Of a stretch of DNA of 64,000 nucleotides, positions 1 through 8,502 are shown in pieces. The position numbers were made by a program, and so were the translations under genes. Every line of letters starts with the position of its first letter. The stretch's first letter is position 1. Source of the stretch: an uncultured Pseudoflavonifractor sp. (lineage in GTDB: Bacteria; Bacillota; Clostridia; Oscillospirales; Oscillospiraceae); the NCBI GenBank assembly GCA_947577065.1, contig CANPTT010000001.1, positions 62,001 to 126,000 of the forward strand, given 5' to 3'. The notes beneath the pieces are model-generated. The model saw nothing but the letters and a program-made list of their open reading frames with translations, ran no database searches and was not told where the DNA came from.

Positions 1-598
1 TTCCCAGAAAATGGAGGTAGGCCCCGTGGGCGTTGTCCACCACCAGCGGGATACCCCGTCGGTGACAGATCTCCCCCAAAGCGGCAATGTCCGCCACCTC
101 TCCCAGATAGTCCGGGGATGTTATGTAAACCGCAAAGGGGGGCCTTTCCATAGCGGAGAGAGCCCTTTCCAGCCCCTCCGGGGTGATGGGACAGCTGCAC
201 AGGCTCCGCCCCTCCCCCTCCGGCCACAGCCACTCCACCTCCAGGTCCAGCAGAGCGGCGGCGTAGAGAAAACTCTTGTGGGCGTTCCGCCCCGCCAACA
301 CCGTCGGGGCGCTCCCGGCAGGCCGGTTCTGCAGCGCCAGAGTCAGCATGGCCCGAATACACTGGCTGGAGCCTTCCGTAGAGTAGAGGGTCCGCCCGGA
401 ACCAAAAAGCCGCCCCGCGTTCTCCTCGCTCCGGGCGATGATCCCCTCCGCCTCATAGAGGGCGTCGGCCCCCTCTACCTCAGTGATGTCCCAGTCCTCG
501 CAGCCCAAGGGTCCCATCCCCTTGTGCCCCGGCATATGGAAGCGGGACATGCCCTCCCGCTGGTATCCCCGCAGAAAATCCAGGATGGGGGTCTCCAT
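1..598 (-). CDS. Orn/Lys/Arg decarboxylase-family PLP enzyme (C-terminus cut off by window edge)
   Basis: The first 199 residues of a fold-type I PLP enzyme are visible. The N-terminus carries the FHMPGHKG motif of the ornithine/lysine/arginine decarboxylase (SpeA/LdcC/Cad) major domain, followed by a GSSQCIRAM segment that normally binds the cofactor phosphate and a VVDNAHGAY segment that holds the PLP-contacting Asp and His. The Schiff-base lysine lies beyond the window. The ATG at 598 overlaps the maturase stop by one base (TGATG), so translation is probably coupled to scfB. Which amino acid is decarboxylated cannot be told; short family members of this kind in clostridia are often unassigned. 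Confidence 0.8.
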   Translation of the reverse strand, partial: METPILDFLRGYQREGMSRFHMPGHKGMGPLGCEDWDITEVEGADALYEAEGIIARSEENAGRLFGSGRTLYSTEGSSQCIRAMLTLALQNRPAGSAPTVLAGRNAHKSFLYAAALLDLEVEWLWPEGEGRSLCSCPITPEGLERALSAMERPPFAVYITSPDYLGEVADIAALGEICHRRGIPLVVDNAHGAYLHFLG

Positions 599-1983
599 CA
601 CTCCTCCTCCAAGGTCCGGGCGGCCTCCAAGGCGATGGCGCACTCCATCCGCTTCCGGAACAGCTCACAGCCCTGCTCATAGACCCCGTTCACCGACCCG
701 GTGGCGTGGTAGGCGTTGGCCGCGCAGCCCCCGGAGCAATAGAGCCGGGCCCAGCAGTCCCGGCACTGGGGCCGGGTATAGACGTTGCAGGCCGCAAACT
801 GCCCCTGGACCTGGGGGGCGGTGACTCCCTGCCACACGTCTCCCAGCTTGAACCTCTCCTCCCCCACGAACTGGTGGCAGGGGTACAGGTCCCCCCAGGG
901 GGTGACGGCCATGTACTCGGTCCCGGAACCGCATCCGGAGATCCGCTTGTAGACGCAGGGCCCCCCGGTAAGGTCGATCATGTAATGGTAGAAGGTGAAG
1001 GGCCGTCCCTCCTTCCTCCTCTGCGCCATGAGCCGGGCCAGCTTCTCATACTGGTCCATCACAACGACCATATCCTCCTTGGTGAGGGCGGAGGGGTCGT
1101 CAGGCGCGCAAACCACCGGCTCCATGGAAAGCTCTGTGAATCCCAGCTCCAGCATGGCCTTGATGTCCTCCAGGAAGTCGGGATTATGATGGGTAAAGGT
1201 CCCCCGCATATAGTACCCCTTGCCTCCCCGGGCCTCTACCAGCTTCTGGAACTTGGGCACGATCTTTTCCCAACTGCCCTGCCCGGCATAGTCCACCCGG
1301 AATCGGTCGTGGACCTCCTTCCGCCCATCGAGAGACAGCACCACATTGTGCATTTCCTTATTGGCAAACTCGATCACGTCGTCGTCGATAAGTACCCCGT
1401 TGGTGGTGAGGGTAAAGCGGAAATTCTTTCCCCGCTCCTTCTCCACGCTCCGGGCATAGCGGACCAGGTCCTTCACCACCTGCCAGTTCATCAGGGGCTC
1501 CCCGCCGAAAAAGTCCACCTCCAGATTCCGCCGGGTCCCGGAGTGGTCCATGAGAAAGTCCAGAGCCTGCTTTCCCACCTCGAAGGACATGACCGCCCGG
1601 TCCCCGTGGTACTTGCCCTGGCTGGCAAAGCAGTAGGAGCAGTTGAGGTTGCAGGTGTGGGCCACGTGGAGACACAGAGCCTTGACGACCCCCGCGGAGC
1701 GCTCCTTCAGTTCTCCCGCCAAGGGTTCAAAGGTATCCCGGGCAAAGAGCTTGCCCTGGTCCCTCAAAGCCTCGATCTCGTCGCAGCACTGCTCCAGCTC
1801 CTCCCTGGTGACCGCAGGGTCCCCGGCATACTTTTCCAGCACGGCGGGAACGATCTCCCCCCGGTCCTTGCCCTCGTCATAAAGCCCGATCACGTCATAG
1901 GCCGCCTCGTCCACCACGTGGACCGAGCCGGAGTGGGTATCAATGACAATGTTCATCCCGTTCAGAGTATAGCGGTGTATCAT
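598..1983 (-). CDS. scfB: SCIFF peptide radical-SAM maturase (thioether-forming)
   Basis: A 461-residue radical SAM enzyme that by family knowledge installs Cys-to-Thr thioether crosslinks in the SCIFF peptide encoded just upstream. The first about 95 residues look like a RiPP recognition region. The SAM-cluster motif CNLNCSYC sits at residues 111-118, and a C-terminal SPASM region has cysteines in the contexts GCGSG, PCHQF, CRDCW and CSGGC for two auxiliary [4Fe-4S] clusters. The start at 1983 has a GAGGGA ribosome site about 7 bases upstream. It lies 69 bases downstream of the SCIFF stop, beyond a hairpin, and overlaps the following decarboxylase. Length fits the CteB/ScfB family. Confidence 0.93.
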   Translation of the reverse strand: MIHRYTLNGMNIVIDTHSGSVHVVDEAAYDVIGLYDEGKDRGEIVPAVLEKYAGDPAVTREELEQCCDEIEALRDQGKLFARDTFEPLAGELKERSAGVVKALCLHVAHTCNLNCSYCFASQGKYHGDRAVMSFEVGKQALDFLMDHSGTRRNLEVDFFGGEPLMNWQVVKDLVRYARSVEKERGKNFRFTLTTNGVLIDDDVIEFANKEMHNVVLSLDGRKEVHDRFRVDYAGQGSWEKIVPKFQKLVEARGGKGYYMRGTFTHHNPDFLEDIKAMLELGFTELSMEPVVCAPDDPSALTKEDMVVVMDQYEKLARLMAQRRKEGRPFTFYHYMIDLTGGPCVYKRISGCGSGTEYMAVTPWGDLYPCHQFVGEERFKLGDVWQGVTAPQVQGQFAACNVYTRPQCRDCWARLYCSGGCAANAYHATGSVNGVYEQGCELFRKRMECAIALEAARTLEEE

Positions 1984-2010
1984 GGTACATCCCTCATTTC
2001 TATAGGCAGA

Positions 2011-2038
2011 AAAATGCCGCCGAAACCGGCGGCATTTT
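2011..2038 (-). terminator. Hairpin between SCIFF peptide gene and maturase gene
   Basis: A near-perfect palindrome with arms AAAATGCCGCCG / CGGCGGCATTTT around a short AAAC loop, ending in T-runs on both strands. It lies in the 69-base gap between scfA and scfB. It probably acts as a leaky terminator or RNA stabiliser so that more peptide than enzyme is made; that role is inferred. Confidence 0.75.
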
Positions 2039-2052
2039 CAGGCTTGAACTTC

Positions 2053-2199
2053 TTACTTGCGAACGCTCTCGCACTGCTGATTGGCGATGCCGCAGCTGGT
2101 CTTGCAGGCGGACTGGCAAGAGGTCTGACACTCGCCGCAGCCGCCGGTCTTGGCGCTGTCGCAGAGATTCCGGGTCTCCAGAGTCTGGATGTGCTTCAT
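2053..2199 (-). CDS. scfA: SCIFF ribosomal peptide precursor (six-cysteines-in-forty-five family)
   Basis: A 48-residue peptide beginning MKHIQTLETRNLC and carrying the highly conserved core CGECQTSCQSACKTSC, diagnostic for SCIFF, the near-universal clostridial RiPP precursor. Seven cysteines are present (positions 13, 21, 24, 28, 32, 36 and 43), one more than the family name implies. The ATG at 2199 follows a strong AAGGAGGGGG ribosome site, with a consensus promoter further upstream. Its maturase lies directly downstream in the same direction. The biological role of mature SCIFF remains unsettled. Confidence 0.95.
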   Translation of the reverse strand: MKHIQTLETRNLCDSAKTGGCGECQTSCQSACKTSCGIANQQCESVRK

Positions 2200-2235
2200 G
2201 GGGCTTCCCCCTCCTTATAGTGAAAAGTTGGTTGT

Positions 2236-2264
2236 ATTGTACCGCAAATCGCTATTTTTGTCAA
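2236..2264 (-). promoter_or_regulatory. Promoter of SCIFF operon
   Basis: On the minus strand, TTGACA (2264-2259) and TACAAT (2241-2236) are separated by 17 bases and lie about 37 bases upstream of the SCIFF start. This is a vegetative sigma-A-type promoter. Confidence 0.75.
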
Positions 2265-2278
2265 TATAAAACGGCGTC

Positions 2279-3520
2279 TTACAGCACGCTGTCCCTCTCT
2301 TCCGTTCCGGCACAGAGAAGCGTCACCAGCAAAGCCTGCTGACAGCCCTTATAGGCCCCCTCCTCCCGGAAGCGCTCCTCCAGAGAATGGATATGGGGAT
2401 CATAGTCCCCATCCCCCAGACAGACCGCGGGAAGTCCGGCCTCGATGGCCCGGTTGCAGTTGGTGCAGCCGTCAGGATACCGGTTTGGCTCGGCACAGCC
2501 CAAATAGCGAGAGGCGGCCACGGCGGCCTCTACGATGGGGGAATGGTCATCCTGGAGCCCGGCGGGCACATCGCACAGATATTCGCACTCATACGTGATG
2601 GCGTCCTTTCCCCAGAACCGCGTCTCCTCCCGGCACGCCTCCTCAATGGCGGAAAATATCTTCTCCCGCAGCTTCTCCAGCTCCTCCGGAGTGTTGGAGC
2701 GGAAATTGACCACCATCTTGGCCTCCTGGGGGATCACATGGACCGAGGAGGGCCCTCCCGCATGAAGACAGGTGACGGCGTAAGTGGTCTTTGGGTCCTT
2801 GGGGACCTCCAGAACAGAGATCTTCGCGGCAGCCCGGGCGGCGGCATGGAGGGGATTTGCCACCTCCCCAAAGGCGATATAGGCGTGTCCCCCCTTGCCC
2901 CGGAAGGTGATCTCCGCCGTCTGGATCCCAGTAGCCCGGTAGATGACCCCCCTGTAGCCATCCCCGTCAATGGAAACGCTGGCCTCCAGTTCAGGGTGAT
3001 GGTTTACATAATATTTCATCCCCCGGAGCGCCCCCATGCCTTCCTCCTGGACAGTGCCCACCACATGGATGTCCCCCTTTGTCCGAATGCCTGCAACGTT
3101 CAGCGCCCGGACGACGGACAGGGCGGTAACGCAGCCTCTGGTGTCATCCACGATGCCGGGGCAGTGGATCCAGCCGTCCTCCCGGGTGATCTTCAGTTGG
3201 GTATCCATGGAAAACACCGTATCCATGTGCCCCTCTAAAAGGACAGTCCTTCCGCCTCCGGTCCCCCGGCGCAGGCCCACACAGTTGCCATATTCGTCAA
3301 TATGGCAGTCCTCCAGCCCTTCCGCCTTGAACATCTCCAAAAGCCGCCGGGCCTTTTTCTCCTCATGAAAGGTCGGCGCGGGGATCAGCGCCAGTTCCAT
3401 CTGGCGTTGTATGATCTCCTCCTGATCCGCCTCCATAAAGGAGAGAGCCTTCTGGATCCGGGGCGCGGATGTAAGGTCGTCCAGAGCTTTTTGGACCTGC
3501 TGGGAAACCTGATAGGACAT
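2279..3520 (-). CDS. M20-family metallopeptidase/hydrolase
   Basis: A 413-residue zinc-dependent M20 hydrolase (PepT/ArgE/carboxypeptidase G2 relatives). The segment LLEGHMDTVF holds the first metal-binding His and the catalytic-base-side Asp. CPGIVDDTRG contains the bridging Asp, TVQEEG the general-base Glu pair, and DPHIHSLEE the last metal His near the C-terminus. The middle third is the dimerisation (lid) domain. The substrate is probably a peptide or acylated amino acid but cannot be fixed. It has its own promoter and is divergent from the nucleoside operon, with an inverted repeat between the two promoters. Confidence 0.85.
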   Translation of the reverse strand: MSYQVSQQVQKALDDLTSAPRIQKALSFMEADQEEIIQRQMELALIPAPTFHEEKKARRLLEMFKAEGLEDCHIDEYGNCVGLRRGTGGGRTVLLEGHMDTVFSMDTQLKITREDGWIHCPGIVDDTRGCVTALSVVRALNVAGIRTKGDIHVVGTVQEEGMGALRGMKYYVNHHPELEASVSIDGDGYRGVIYRATGIQTAEITFRGKGGHAYIAFGEVANPLHAAARAAAKISVLEVPKDPKTTYAVTCLHAGGPSSVHVIPQEAKMVVNFRSNTPEELEKLREKIFSAIEEACREETRFWGKDAITYECEYLCDVPAGLQDDHSPIVEAAVAASRYLGCAEPNRYPDGCTNCNRAIEAGLPAVCLGDGDYDPHIHSLEERFREEGAYKGCQQALLVTLLCAGTEERDSVL

Positions 3521-3554
3521 GGAAAATACCCCCTTTTCGGTTTTCAGTTTTTTT

Positions 3555-3583
3555 ATTATACCGTCTTTTTTTTATTTTTTCAA
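3555..3583 (-). promoter_or_regulatory. Promoter of M20 peptidase gene
   Basis: Minus strand TTGAAA (3583-3578), a 17-base A-rich spacer, and a perfect TATAAT (3560-3555), 35 bases before the start codon. Confidence 0.75.
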
Positions 3584-3594
3584 CGCTTCGCTAC

Positions 3595-3616
3595 GAATTT
3601 CCTTTTTCGGAAATTC
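3595..3616. promoter_or_regulatory. Inverted repeat between divergent promoters (possible operator)
   Basis: Perfect 8-bp arms GAATTTCC / GGAAATTC around a 6-base centre. They lie between the -35 boxes of the M20 gene and the nucleoside operon, a placement typical of a shared operator. No regulator gene is adjacent, so the protein that might bind is unknown. Confidence 0.4.
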
Positions 3617-3628
3617 ATCCGGGGCCGA

Positions 3629-3657
3629 TTGACAATGGTGGTGAAAACTGTTATAAT
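3629..3657 (+). promoter_or_regulatory. Consensus promoter of the nucleoside-salvage operon
   Basis: TTGACA at 3629-3634 and TATAAT at 3652-3657 with exactly 17 bases between match the sigma-A consensus fully. The first gene starts 72 bases after the -10 box. I see no purine riboswitch in the leader, only a small GGTGC/GCGCC hairpin near 3660. Confidence 0.85.
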
Positions 3658-3728
3658 TTTGGTGCTTCAAAAGCGCCTTTTATGCTCATGGTGACCATAT
3701 ATCTTATAAATAAGAATAGGACAAAGCT

Positions 3729-4727
3729 ATGAGAACTGATTCCATGACCGGGGACCGCATTCCTTCTGAACGCTATGTCCTGGGCATCGGCGCAGCCAAC
3801 ATCGATATGATGGGCCGCAGCGGTCTGCCCCTGGTCATGGAGGATTCCAATCCCGGGATCATTGGCACCAGCGTGGGGGGAGTGACCCACAACGTCTGCG
3901 CCAATGCCGCCCGACTGGGGCTTGAGGTAAAGCTCATCACCGCCTTGGGCAGCGATATCCACGCCGGAGAGATCCGGCGGGACTGTCTGGAGATGGGGAT
4001 CGACCCTTCCCACTCCATGGTGGTACCCGATCACGGCTCCTCTGTGTACCTCTCACTTCACAATGACATGGGGGAGATGGCCCTTGCCGTGTCCGACATG
4101 CGTGTGCTCCAGCACCTGAGTGTGGATTTTCTGAAAAAAAAGCAGGAGATCATTGCCGGGGCTGGGGCCATTATGATGGACACCGGCCTTCCCGAGGACG
4201 TCCTTCTTTATGTGACTCAAACATATGGGGAGCGCATCCCCATTTTTGTAGATCCGGTGAGCTGTACATACGCCCGAAAGCTGTCCGGATCCCTGGCGGG
4301 CTATCACACCATTAAGCCCAACCGCTTTGAGCTGGAAGAGCTCACCGGGATGAGCCTATCCGGCGGCCTGGAGTCTGCCTGCGGGCATTTGATCGATCGG
4401 GGCACGGCGCGAGTGGTAGTAAGTCTGGGTCGAGACGGCAGTTTTTCCTTGGACCGGACCGGCACCGCCGTGCGTGTCCGGGGCGAGCCTCTGGACTCCA
4501 TCGCCAACGCCACCGGGGCGGGAGACGCCTTTATGGGTGGACTTTTATATGCCAGCGTCCACGGTCTTCCCCCAGAGGAGACCCTGCTCTTTGCCTCAGG
4601 AGTCGCCCGGTTGGCGCTGCTCCATTCTCACACCATCAACCCCAATGTCACGGTGCAGGCCGCCTGGGACGAGGTGGAAAAGGGCCGTCTTCGGGCGGAG
4701 ACCCTCTGCCTCCAACAACAAGGATAA
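3729..4727 (+). CDS. psuK: PfkB-family sugar kinase, probable pseudouridine kinase
   Basis: A 332-residue ribokinase-fold kinase. The N-terminal GIGAANIDMMG segment is the PfkB substrate-binding start in the form seen in pseudouridine kinases, and NATGAGDAF near residue 258 is the PfkB signature with the catalytic Asp and anion hole. By family, PsuK phosphorylates pseudouridine to its 5'-phosphate, the substrate of PsuG encoded two genes downstream; that pairing is the main argument for the specific name. It is the first gene of the operon, 10 bases before adenine deaminase. The ribosome site (AGGA) is weak. Another nucleoside kinase activity is possible. Confidence 0.8.
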   Translation: MRTDSMTGDRIPSERYVLGIGAANIDMMGRSGLPLVMEDSNPGIIGTSVGGVTHNVCANAARLGLEVKLITALGSDIHAGEIRRDCLEMGIDPSHSMVVPDHGSSVYLSLHNDMGEMALAVSDMRVLQHLSVDFLKKKQEIIAGAGAIMMDTGLPEDVLLYVTQTYGERIPIFVDPVSCTYARKLSGSLAGYHTIKPNRFELEELTGMSLSGGLESACGHLIDRGTARVVVSLGRDGSFSLDRTGTAVRVRGEPLDSIANATGAGDAFMGGLLYASVHGLPPEETLLFASGVARLALLHSHTINPNVTVQAAWDEVEKGRLRAETLCLQQQG

Positions 4728-4737
4728 GGAGAAGCCT

Positions 4738-6486
4738 ATGGGAGTAGACTGCGTCGCCGCCATCAACGGGAAAAAGCCTTTTGATCTGGTGATCCAACAT
4801 GTACGGATCGTCAATGTATTTACCGGACAGCTTATGGACGGCTCTGTGGCTGTCTGCGGCGACACCATCGCCTACGCCGGGAAGATGGACTTCCCCTTTA
4901 CCGCCCACAAGGTCATAGACGGCAAGGGCCGCTATGCCATTCCGGGTCTCATCGACGCCCACATGCACTTTGAGAGCAGTATGATGACCCCCGCCCACTT
5001 TATTGAGGCCATTCTTCCCTGCGGCACCACCACGGTGGCCGCCGACCCGCATGAGATCGGCAACGTCTTTGGTCTGGAGGGGATCCGGGCTCTGACCGAG
5101 GCCGCCCTGGGTACTCCCCTCCACGTGCTGATGATGGCCCCCTCCACCATTCCCTCCGCCCCCGGCCTGGAGCGCTCCGGATTCTCCATGGAGGCCCCTG
5201 GAATGGAGGAGGCTCTGGATATCCCAGGTGTGGCGGGTCTGGGAGAAGTTATGGACTTCAACGCCGTGGCCAACGGAGATGAGCGTATTCTGGCCGTGGT
5301 GGAGGCCGCCCGGAAACGGGGGGTCATCATGGATTGCCACATACCCGCCCTTACAGACCGCCACCTCCAGGCCTTCCGGTCTACAGGTCTGGACGCGGAT
5401 CACACCGGTATGACCCTGCCCCAACTGCAGGAAAAGCTCTCCGCTGGATTTTTCGTCCAGCTTCAGCCCACCTTCTTCACGGCGGAGACCATGGAGTATC
5501 TCAACCAACTCCCTTACCAAGACCGGATCATGCTGGTCACCGACGACGTGCCCTTCATTGAGCTGATCCGGGAGGGACATCTCAACGCCAACCTCCGGCG
5601 GGCCGTAGCTCTGGGGCTGGACCCCATTCTTGCCGTGCGTTACGCCACCCTCAACGCCGCTGTCCGTCTCCGGCTCTACGACAGGGGCGCCGTATCCCCC
5701 GGCTACAAGGCCGATCTGCTGCTGCTGGACAGTCTGGAGGACTTCCAGCCCAGCCTGGTTCTCTCCGACGGCAGGATCGTGGCGGAGAACGGAGCATGTC
5801 TCGTCCCCCTCTCTCCCAAGCCCTTTCCGGAGGATTTTTACCACTCGATCCATGTCCTGCCTTTGGAGGAGACCGACTTTGTCCTTCCTCCGGCCAAGGG
5901 GACACGGGCGCTGTGCAATATTCTGGGCGGCAGCAGTCAGGTCACCTGCACCGCCAAGACCCAGCAGTGGCTCCCCATTCGGGAGGGCCGTCCGGACCCC
6001 GACGGCCTTGTGAAGCTGGCGGTCATCTACCGCCATGGCTACGGCCCGGACAAAAAGCCCGGCAAGGAGGTCTCTCTGGGCCTTCTCAGCGGGTTCCCCC
6101 GGTTCCGGGGCGCCCTGGCCACCACCTATGCCCACGACAGTCACAATCTGATGGTCTTCGGCGCCAACGACGCCGACATGGCTCTGGCGGCCAACCGCCT
6201 GATCGAGCTGGGCGGCGGGCTGTGCGCCGTGCTGGACGGCCGAGTCCTCAGCGAAGTCCCCCTCCCCATCGCGGGACTTCTCACCGAGGAGCCCTTGGAT
6301 GCTCTCAAGAAGACTTTCGAGGCCTTCTTTCAGGCCGTTCAGACCCTCCGGCTGGATCACGAGCGGCCCATGATGTTTCTCACTCTCATGTCCCTGGCAG
6401 TGTCTCCCGAGGTCAAGTGTACCGACCTGGGTCTGGTGGACGTTCTGGAAAAGAAGTTTATCCCTCTGATCGTCAGCACCGAATGA
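4738..6486 (+). CDS. ade: Adenine deaminase
   Basis: A 582-residue amidohydrolase that converts adenine to hypoxanthine and ammonia. The metal site motif IDAHMHFESSMM, then CGTTTVAADPHEIGN, then MDCHIP and LVTDDVPF, are the bacterial Ade hallmarks, and the length fits the family (about 580-600). A longer frame is open upstream, but the ATG at 4738 follows AAGGATAAGGAG and lies after the kinase stop, so it was chosen. It acts in the cytosol on adenine freed by the phosphorylases and hydrolases of the same operon. Confidence 0.95.
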   Translation: MGVDCVAAINGKKPFDLVIQHVRIVNVFTGQLMDGSVAVCGDTIAYAGKMDFPFTAHKVIDGKGRYAIPGLIDAHMHFESSMMTPAHFIEAILPCGTTTVAADPHEIGNVFGLEGIRALTEAALGTPLHVLMMAPSTIPSAPGLERSGFSMEAPGMEEALDIPGVAGLGEVMDFNAVANGDERILAVVEAARKRGVIMDCHIPALTDRHLQAFRSTGLDADHTGMTLPQLQEKLSAGFFVQLQPTFFTAETMEYLNQLPYQDRIMLVTDDVPFIELIREGHLNANLRRAVALGLDPILAVRYATLNAAVRLRLYDRGAVSPGYKADLLLLDSLEDFQPSLVLSDGRIVAENGACLVPLSPKPFPEDFYHSIHVLPLEETDFVLPPAKGTRALCNILGGSSQVTCTAKTQQWLPIREGRPDPDGLVKLAVIYRHGYGPDKKPGKEVSLGLLSGFPRFRGALATTYAHDSHNLMVFGANDADMALAANRLIELGGGLCAVLDGRVLSEVPLPIAGLLTEEPLDALKKTFEAFFQAVQTLRLDHERPMMFLTLMSLAVSPEVKCTDLGLVDVLEKKFIPLIVSTE

Positions 6487-6520
6487 AGGCCCCATGATTT
6501 TGAAAGGAGACCCGACGCCC

Positions 6521-7432
6521 ATGAACAAGTATCTTTCCATCTCCTCCGAGGTCCAGGCCGCTCTTGACAAGGGCCTGCCCGTTGTGGCTTTGGAGTCCAC
6601 CATTCTCTCCCACGGTATGCCCTATCCCGAAAACGTGGAATTTTCCCATAAAGTAGAGCAGGTCATCCGGAACGAGGGAGCCATCCCTGCCACCACCGCC
6701 ATCATTGGCGGTAAGCTAAAGGTGGGTCTGACTCCCGAGGAACTGGAGATCATGTGCAGGGCGGACGGCGTGGGTAAGGTCAGCCGCCGGGACGTGGCCG
6801 TTTATCTGGCCACCGGAAAAACGGGAGCCACCACCGTGGCTACCACTATGATGCTGGCTGAGATGGCGGGGATCAAGGTCTTTGCCACCGGCGGCATTGG
6901 CGGCGTTCACCGGGGCGCTGAGCTGACCATGGATATCTCCGCCGATCTTCAGGAGCTGGCGAGCACCGCCGTAGCCGTAGTCTGTGCCGGCGCCAAGTCC
7001 CTGCTGGATATCCCAAAGACCTTGGAATACTTAGAAACCCAGGGTGTCCCCGTTTTGGGCATGGGCACCGAGGACTTCCCCGCCTTCTACTGCCGCAAAA
7101 GCGGCTGCAAAGCGGACTGCAAGGTGGATTCTCCCCAGGAGGCCGCCGCCATTCTCAAGACCAAGTGGGAACTGGGTCTCAAGGGCGGCGTGGTTATCGG
7201 AAATCCCATTCCCCAGGAGTATGAGCTTGACTTTGACGACATGGAGAAGGTCATCGAGAAAGCGTTGGAGTCCGCTAAGCGCGACAATATCCACGGCAAG
7301 GACACCACCCCCTACCTGCTGGCCCACATCAAGGACTACACCAAGGGCGTGTCCTTCGCCTCCAACCTACAGCTGGCCTATAACAATGCCAGAGTAGCGG
7401 CTCAGATCGCCATCGAATATTGCAGGCTGTGA
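6521..7432 (+). CDS. psuG: Pseudouridine-5'-phosphate glycosidase
   Basis: A 303-residue PsuG/IndA family enzyme that reversibly cleaves pseudouridine 5'-phosphate to uracil and ribose 5-phosphate. The diagnostic segments ALESTILSHGMPYPEN, EGAIPATTAII, ATGGIGGVH and FPAFY are present. The ATG at 6521 was chosen over one at 6494 because of the AAAGGAGA ribosome site ending 10 bases before it. Linkage with the PfkB kinase upstream gives the complete pseudouridine breakdown route known from E. coli. Confidence 0.95.
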   Translation: MNKYLSISSEVQAALDKGLPVVALESTILSHGMPYPENVEFSHKVEQVIRNEGAIPATTAIIGGKLKVGLTPEELEIMCRADGVGKVSRRDVAVYLATGKTGATTVATTMMLAEMAGIKVFATGGIGGVHRGAELTMDISADLQELASTAVAVVCAGAKSLLDIPKTLEYLETQGVPVLGMGTEDFPAFYCRKSGCKADCKVDSPQEAAAILKTKWELGLKGGVVIGNPIPQEYELDFDDMEKVIEKALESAKRDNIHGKDTTPYLLAHIKDYTKGVSFASNLQLAYNNARVAAQIAIEYCRL

Positions 7433-7451
7433 TGGGGAGGGTCCACTTTTC

Positions 7452-8351
7452 ATGAAAATCTTGAATCTTGGTTCGCTGAATATCGACAAGGTCTATACCA
7501 TGGACCATTTTGTTTCCGCCGGAGAAACTCTGGCCTCCAAGCACATGGACACCTTCCCCGGCGGCAAGGGACTCAACCAATCTGTGGCCCTTGCCCGGGC
7601 TGGGGCAGAGGTCTACGCCGCCGGAGCCGTCGGCCCGGACGGTCAGTTCCTCATTGATATCCTGCGGGAGAGCGGTGCCCATGTGGAGCATGTCCAGCTC
7701 CTGTCCGACACGGACACGGGCCACGCCATTATCCAGCTGGACCCCTCGGGCCAAAACTGCATCATCACCGCCCCCGGAGCCAACGGGCAGCTCTCCGAGG
7801 CATACATAGACAAGACCCTGAGCCATTTTGGCGCCGGGGATCTGCTGCTCCTGCAGAATGAGACCAACAACATCCCCTACGCCATGAAAAAGGCCAAGCA
7901 GCAGGGGTTGAAGGTCGCCATCAACGCCTCCCCCATTACCCCGGTCCTCTTCCAATATCCGCTGGAGTTGGTGGACTATTTCATCATCAACGAGATCGAG
8001 GGACAGGCCATCGCCGGGACAGCGGAGACCAACTACGAAAAGATCCTGGAGGCTTTGCTGAAGAAATTTCCCCAGACCACCGTGGTGTTGACCTTAGGCA
8101 GCGAGGGCGTTTTGTACGGCAAGGGCGCCGACCGGGCACGGCACGGTATTTTCCGGGTCACCGCGGTGGATACCACCGCCGCCGGAGACACCTTCTGCGG
8201 TTATTTCCTGGCCTGTCTCGCCAAGGGTCTTGCCCCCCAGCAAGCGCTGCGGTATTCCAGCATGGCCAGTGCCATCACCGTCAGCGGAAAGGGCGCGGCC
8301 GTATCCATTCCCACCTGGGCCCAGGTGGAGCAGTTCGAAAAGGAACACTGA
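7452..8351 (+). CDS. rbsK: Ribokinase (PfkB family)
   Basis: A 299-residue kinase with the ribokinase substrate motif PGGKGLNQS near residues 36-44 and the catalytic anion-hole motif TTAAGDTF near residue 240. It probably phosphorylates free ribose made by the two nucleoside hydrolases of the operon to ribose 5-phosphate. It sits 19 bases after psuG. A 151-base gap follows before the next gene, with only a weak GGAGC/GCTCC stem at 8383-8399. It is clearly distinct from the PfkB kinase at the head of the operon. Confidence 0.85.
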   Translation: MKILNLGSLNIDKVYTMDHFVSAGETLASKHMDTFPGGKGLNQSVALARAGAEVYAAGAVGPDGQFLIDILRESGAHVEHVQLLSDTDTGHAIIQLDPSGQNCIITAPGANGQLSEAYIDKTLSHFGAGDLLLLQNETNNIPYAMKKAKQQGLKVAINASPITPVLFQYPLELVDYFIINEIEGQAIAGTAETNYEKILEALLKKFPQTTVVLTLGSEGVLYGKGADRARHGIFRVTAVDTTAAGDTFCGYFLACLAKGLAPQQALRYSSMASAITVSGKGAAVSIPTWAQVEQFEKEH

Positions 8352-8502
8352 CCTCCCTTTGGAGAAGGCCGTCGGGGCCACCGGAGCACGAAAGGCTCCT
8401 TTCTTCGCCCTGCGGCAGCCCGGATCTCTTCCTTTGCCCTGTAGCCGCCCCTACCCTCAGTGGAAGGGCCGATATCACTTCATTTTGAAAGGAGCGTTTT
8501 TC

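Noticed and set aside
706..2220. Plus-strand open frames of up to 500 codons opposite scfB and other genes
   Set aside because: They are shadows of GC-rich coding on the other strand, with Gly/His/Leu/Val-rich composition and no ribosome sites.
3660..3728. Possible purine riboswitch in the nucleoside operon leader
   Set aside because: Only about 60 bases are available and no three-way-junction purine aptamer sequence is present.
4648..6603. A 651-codon minus-strand frame opposite adenine deaminase
   Set aside because: It has shadow composition; the plus strand carries a fully recognisable enzyme.
8352..8502. Terminator dividing the nucleoside operon after the ribokinase gene
   Set aside because: The only stem (GGAGC/GCTCC) has five pairs and a broken T-run, too weak to support a firm call.
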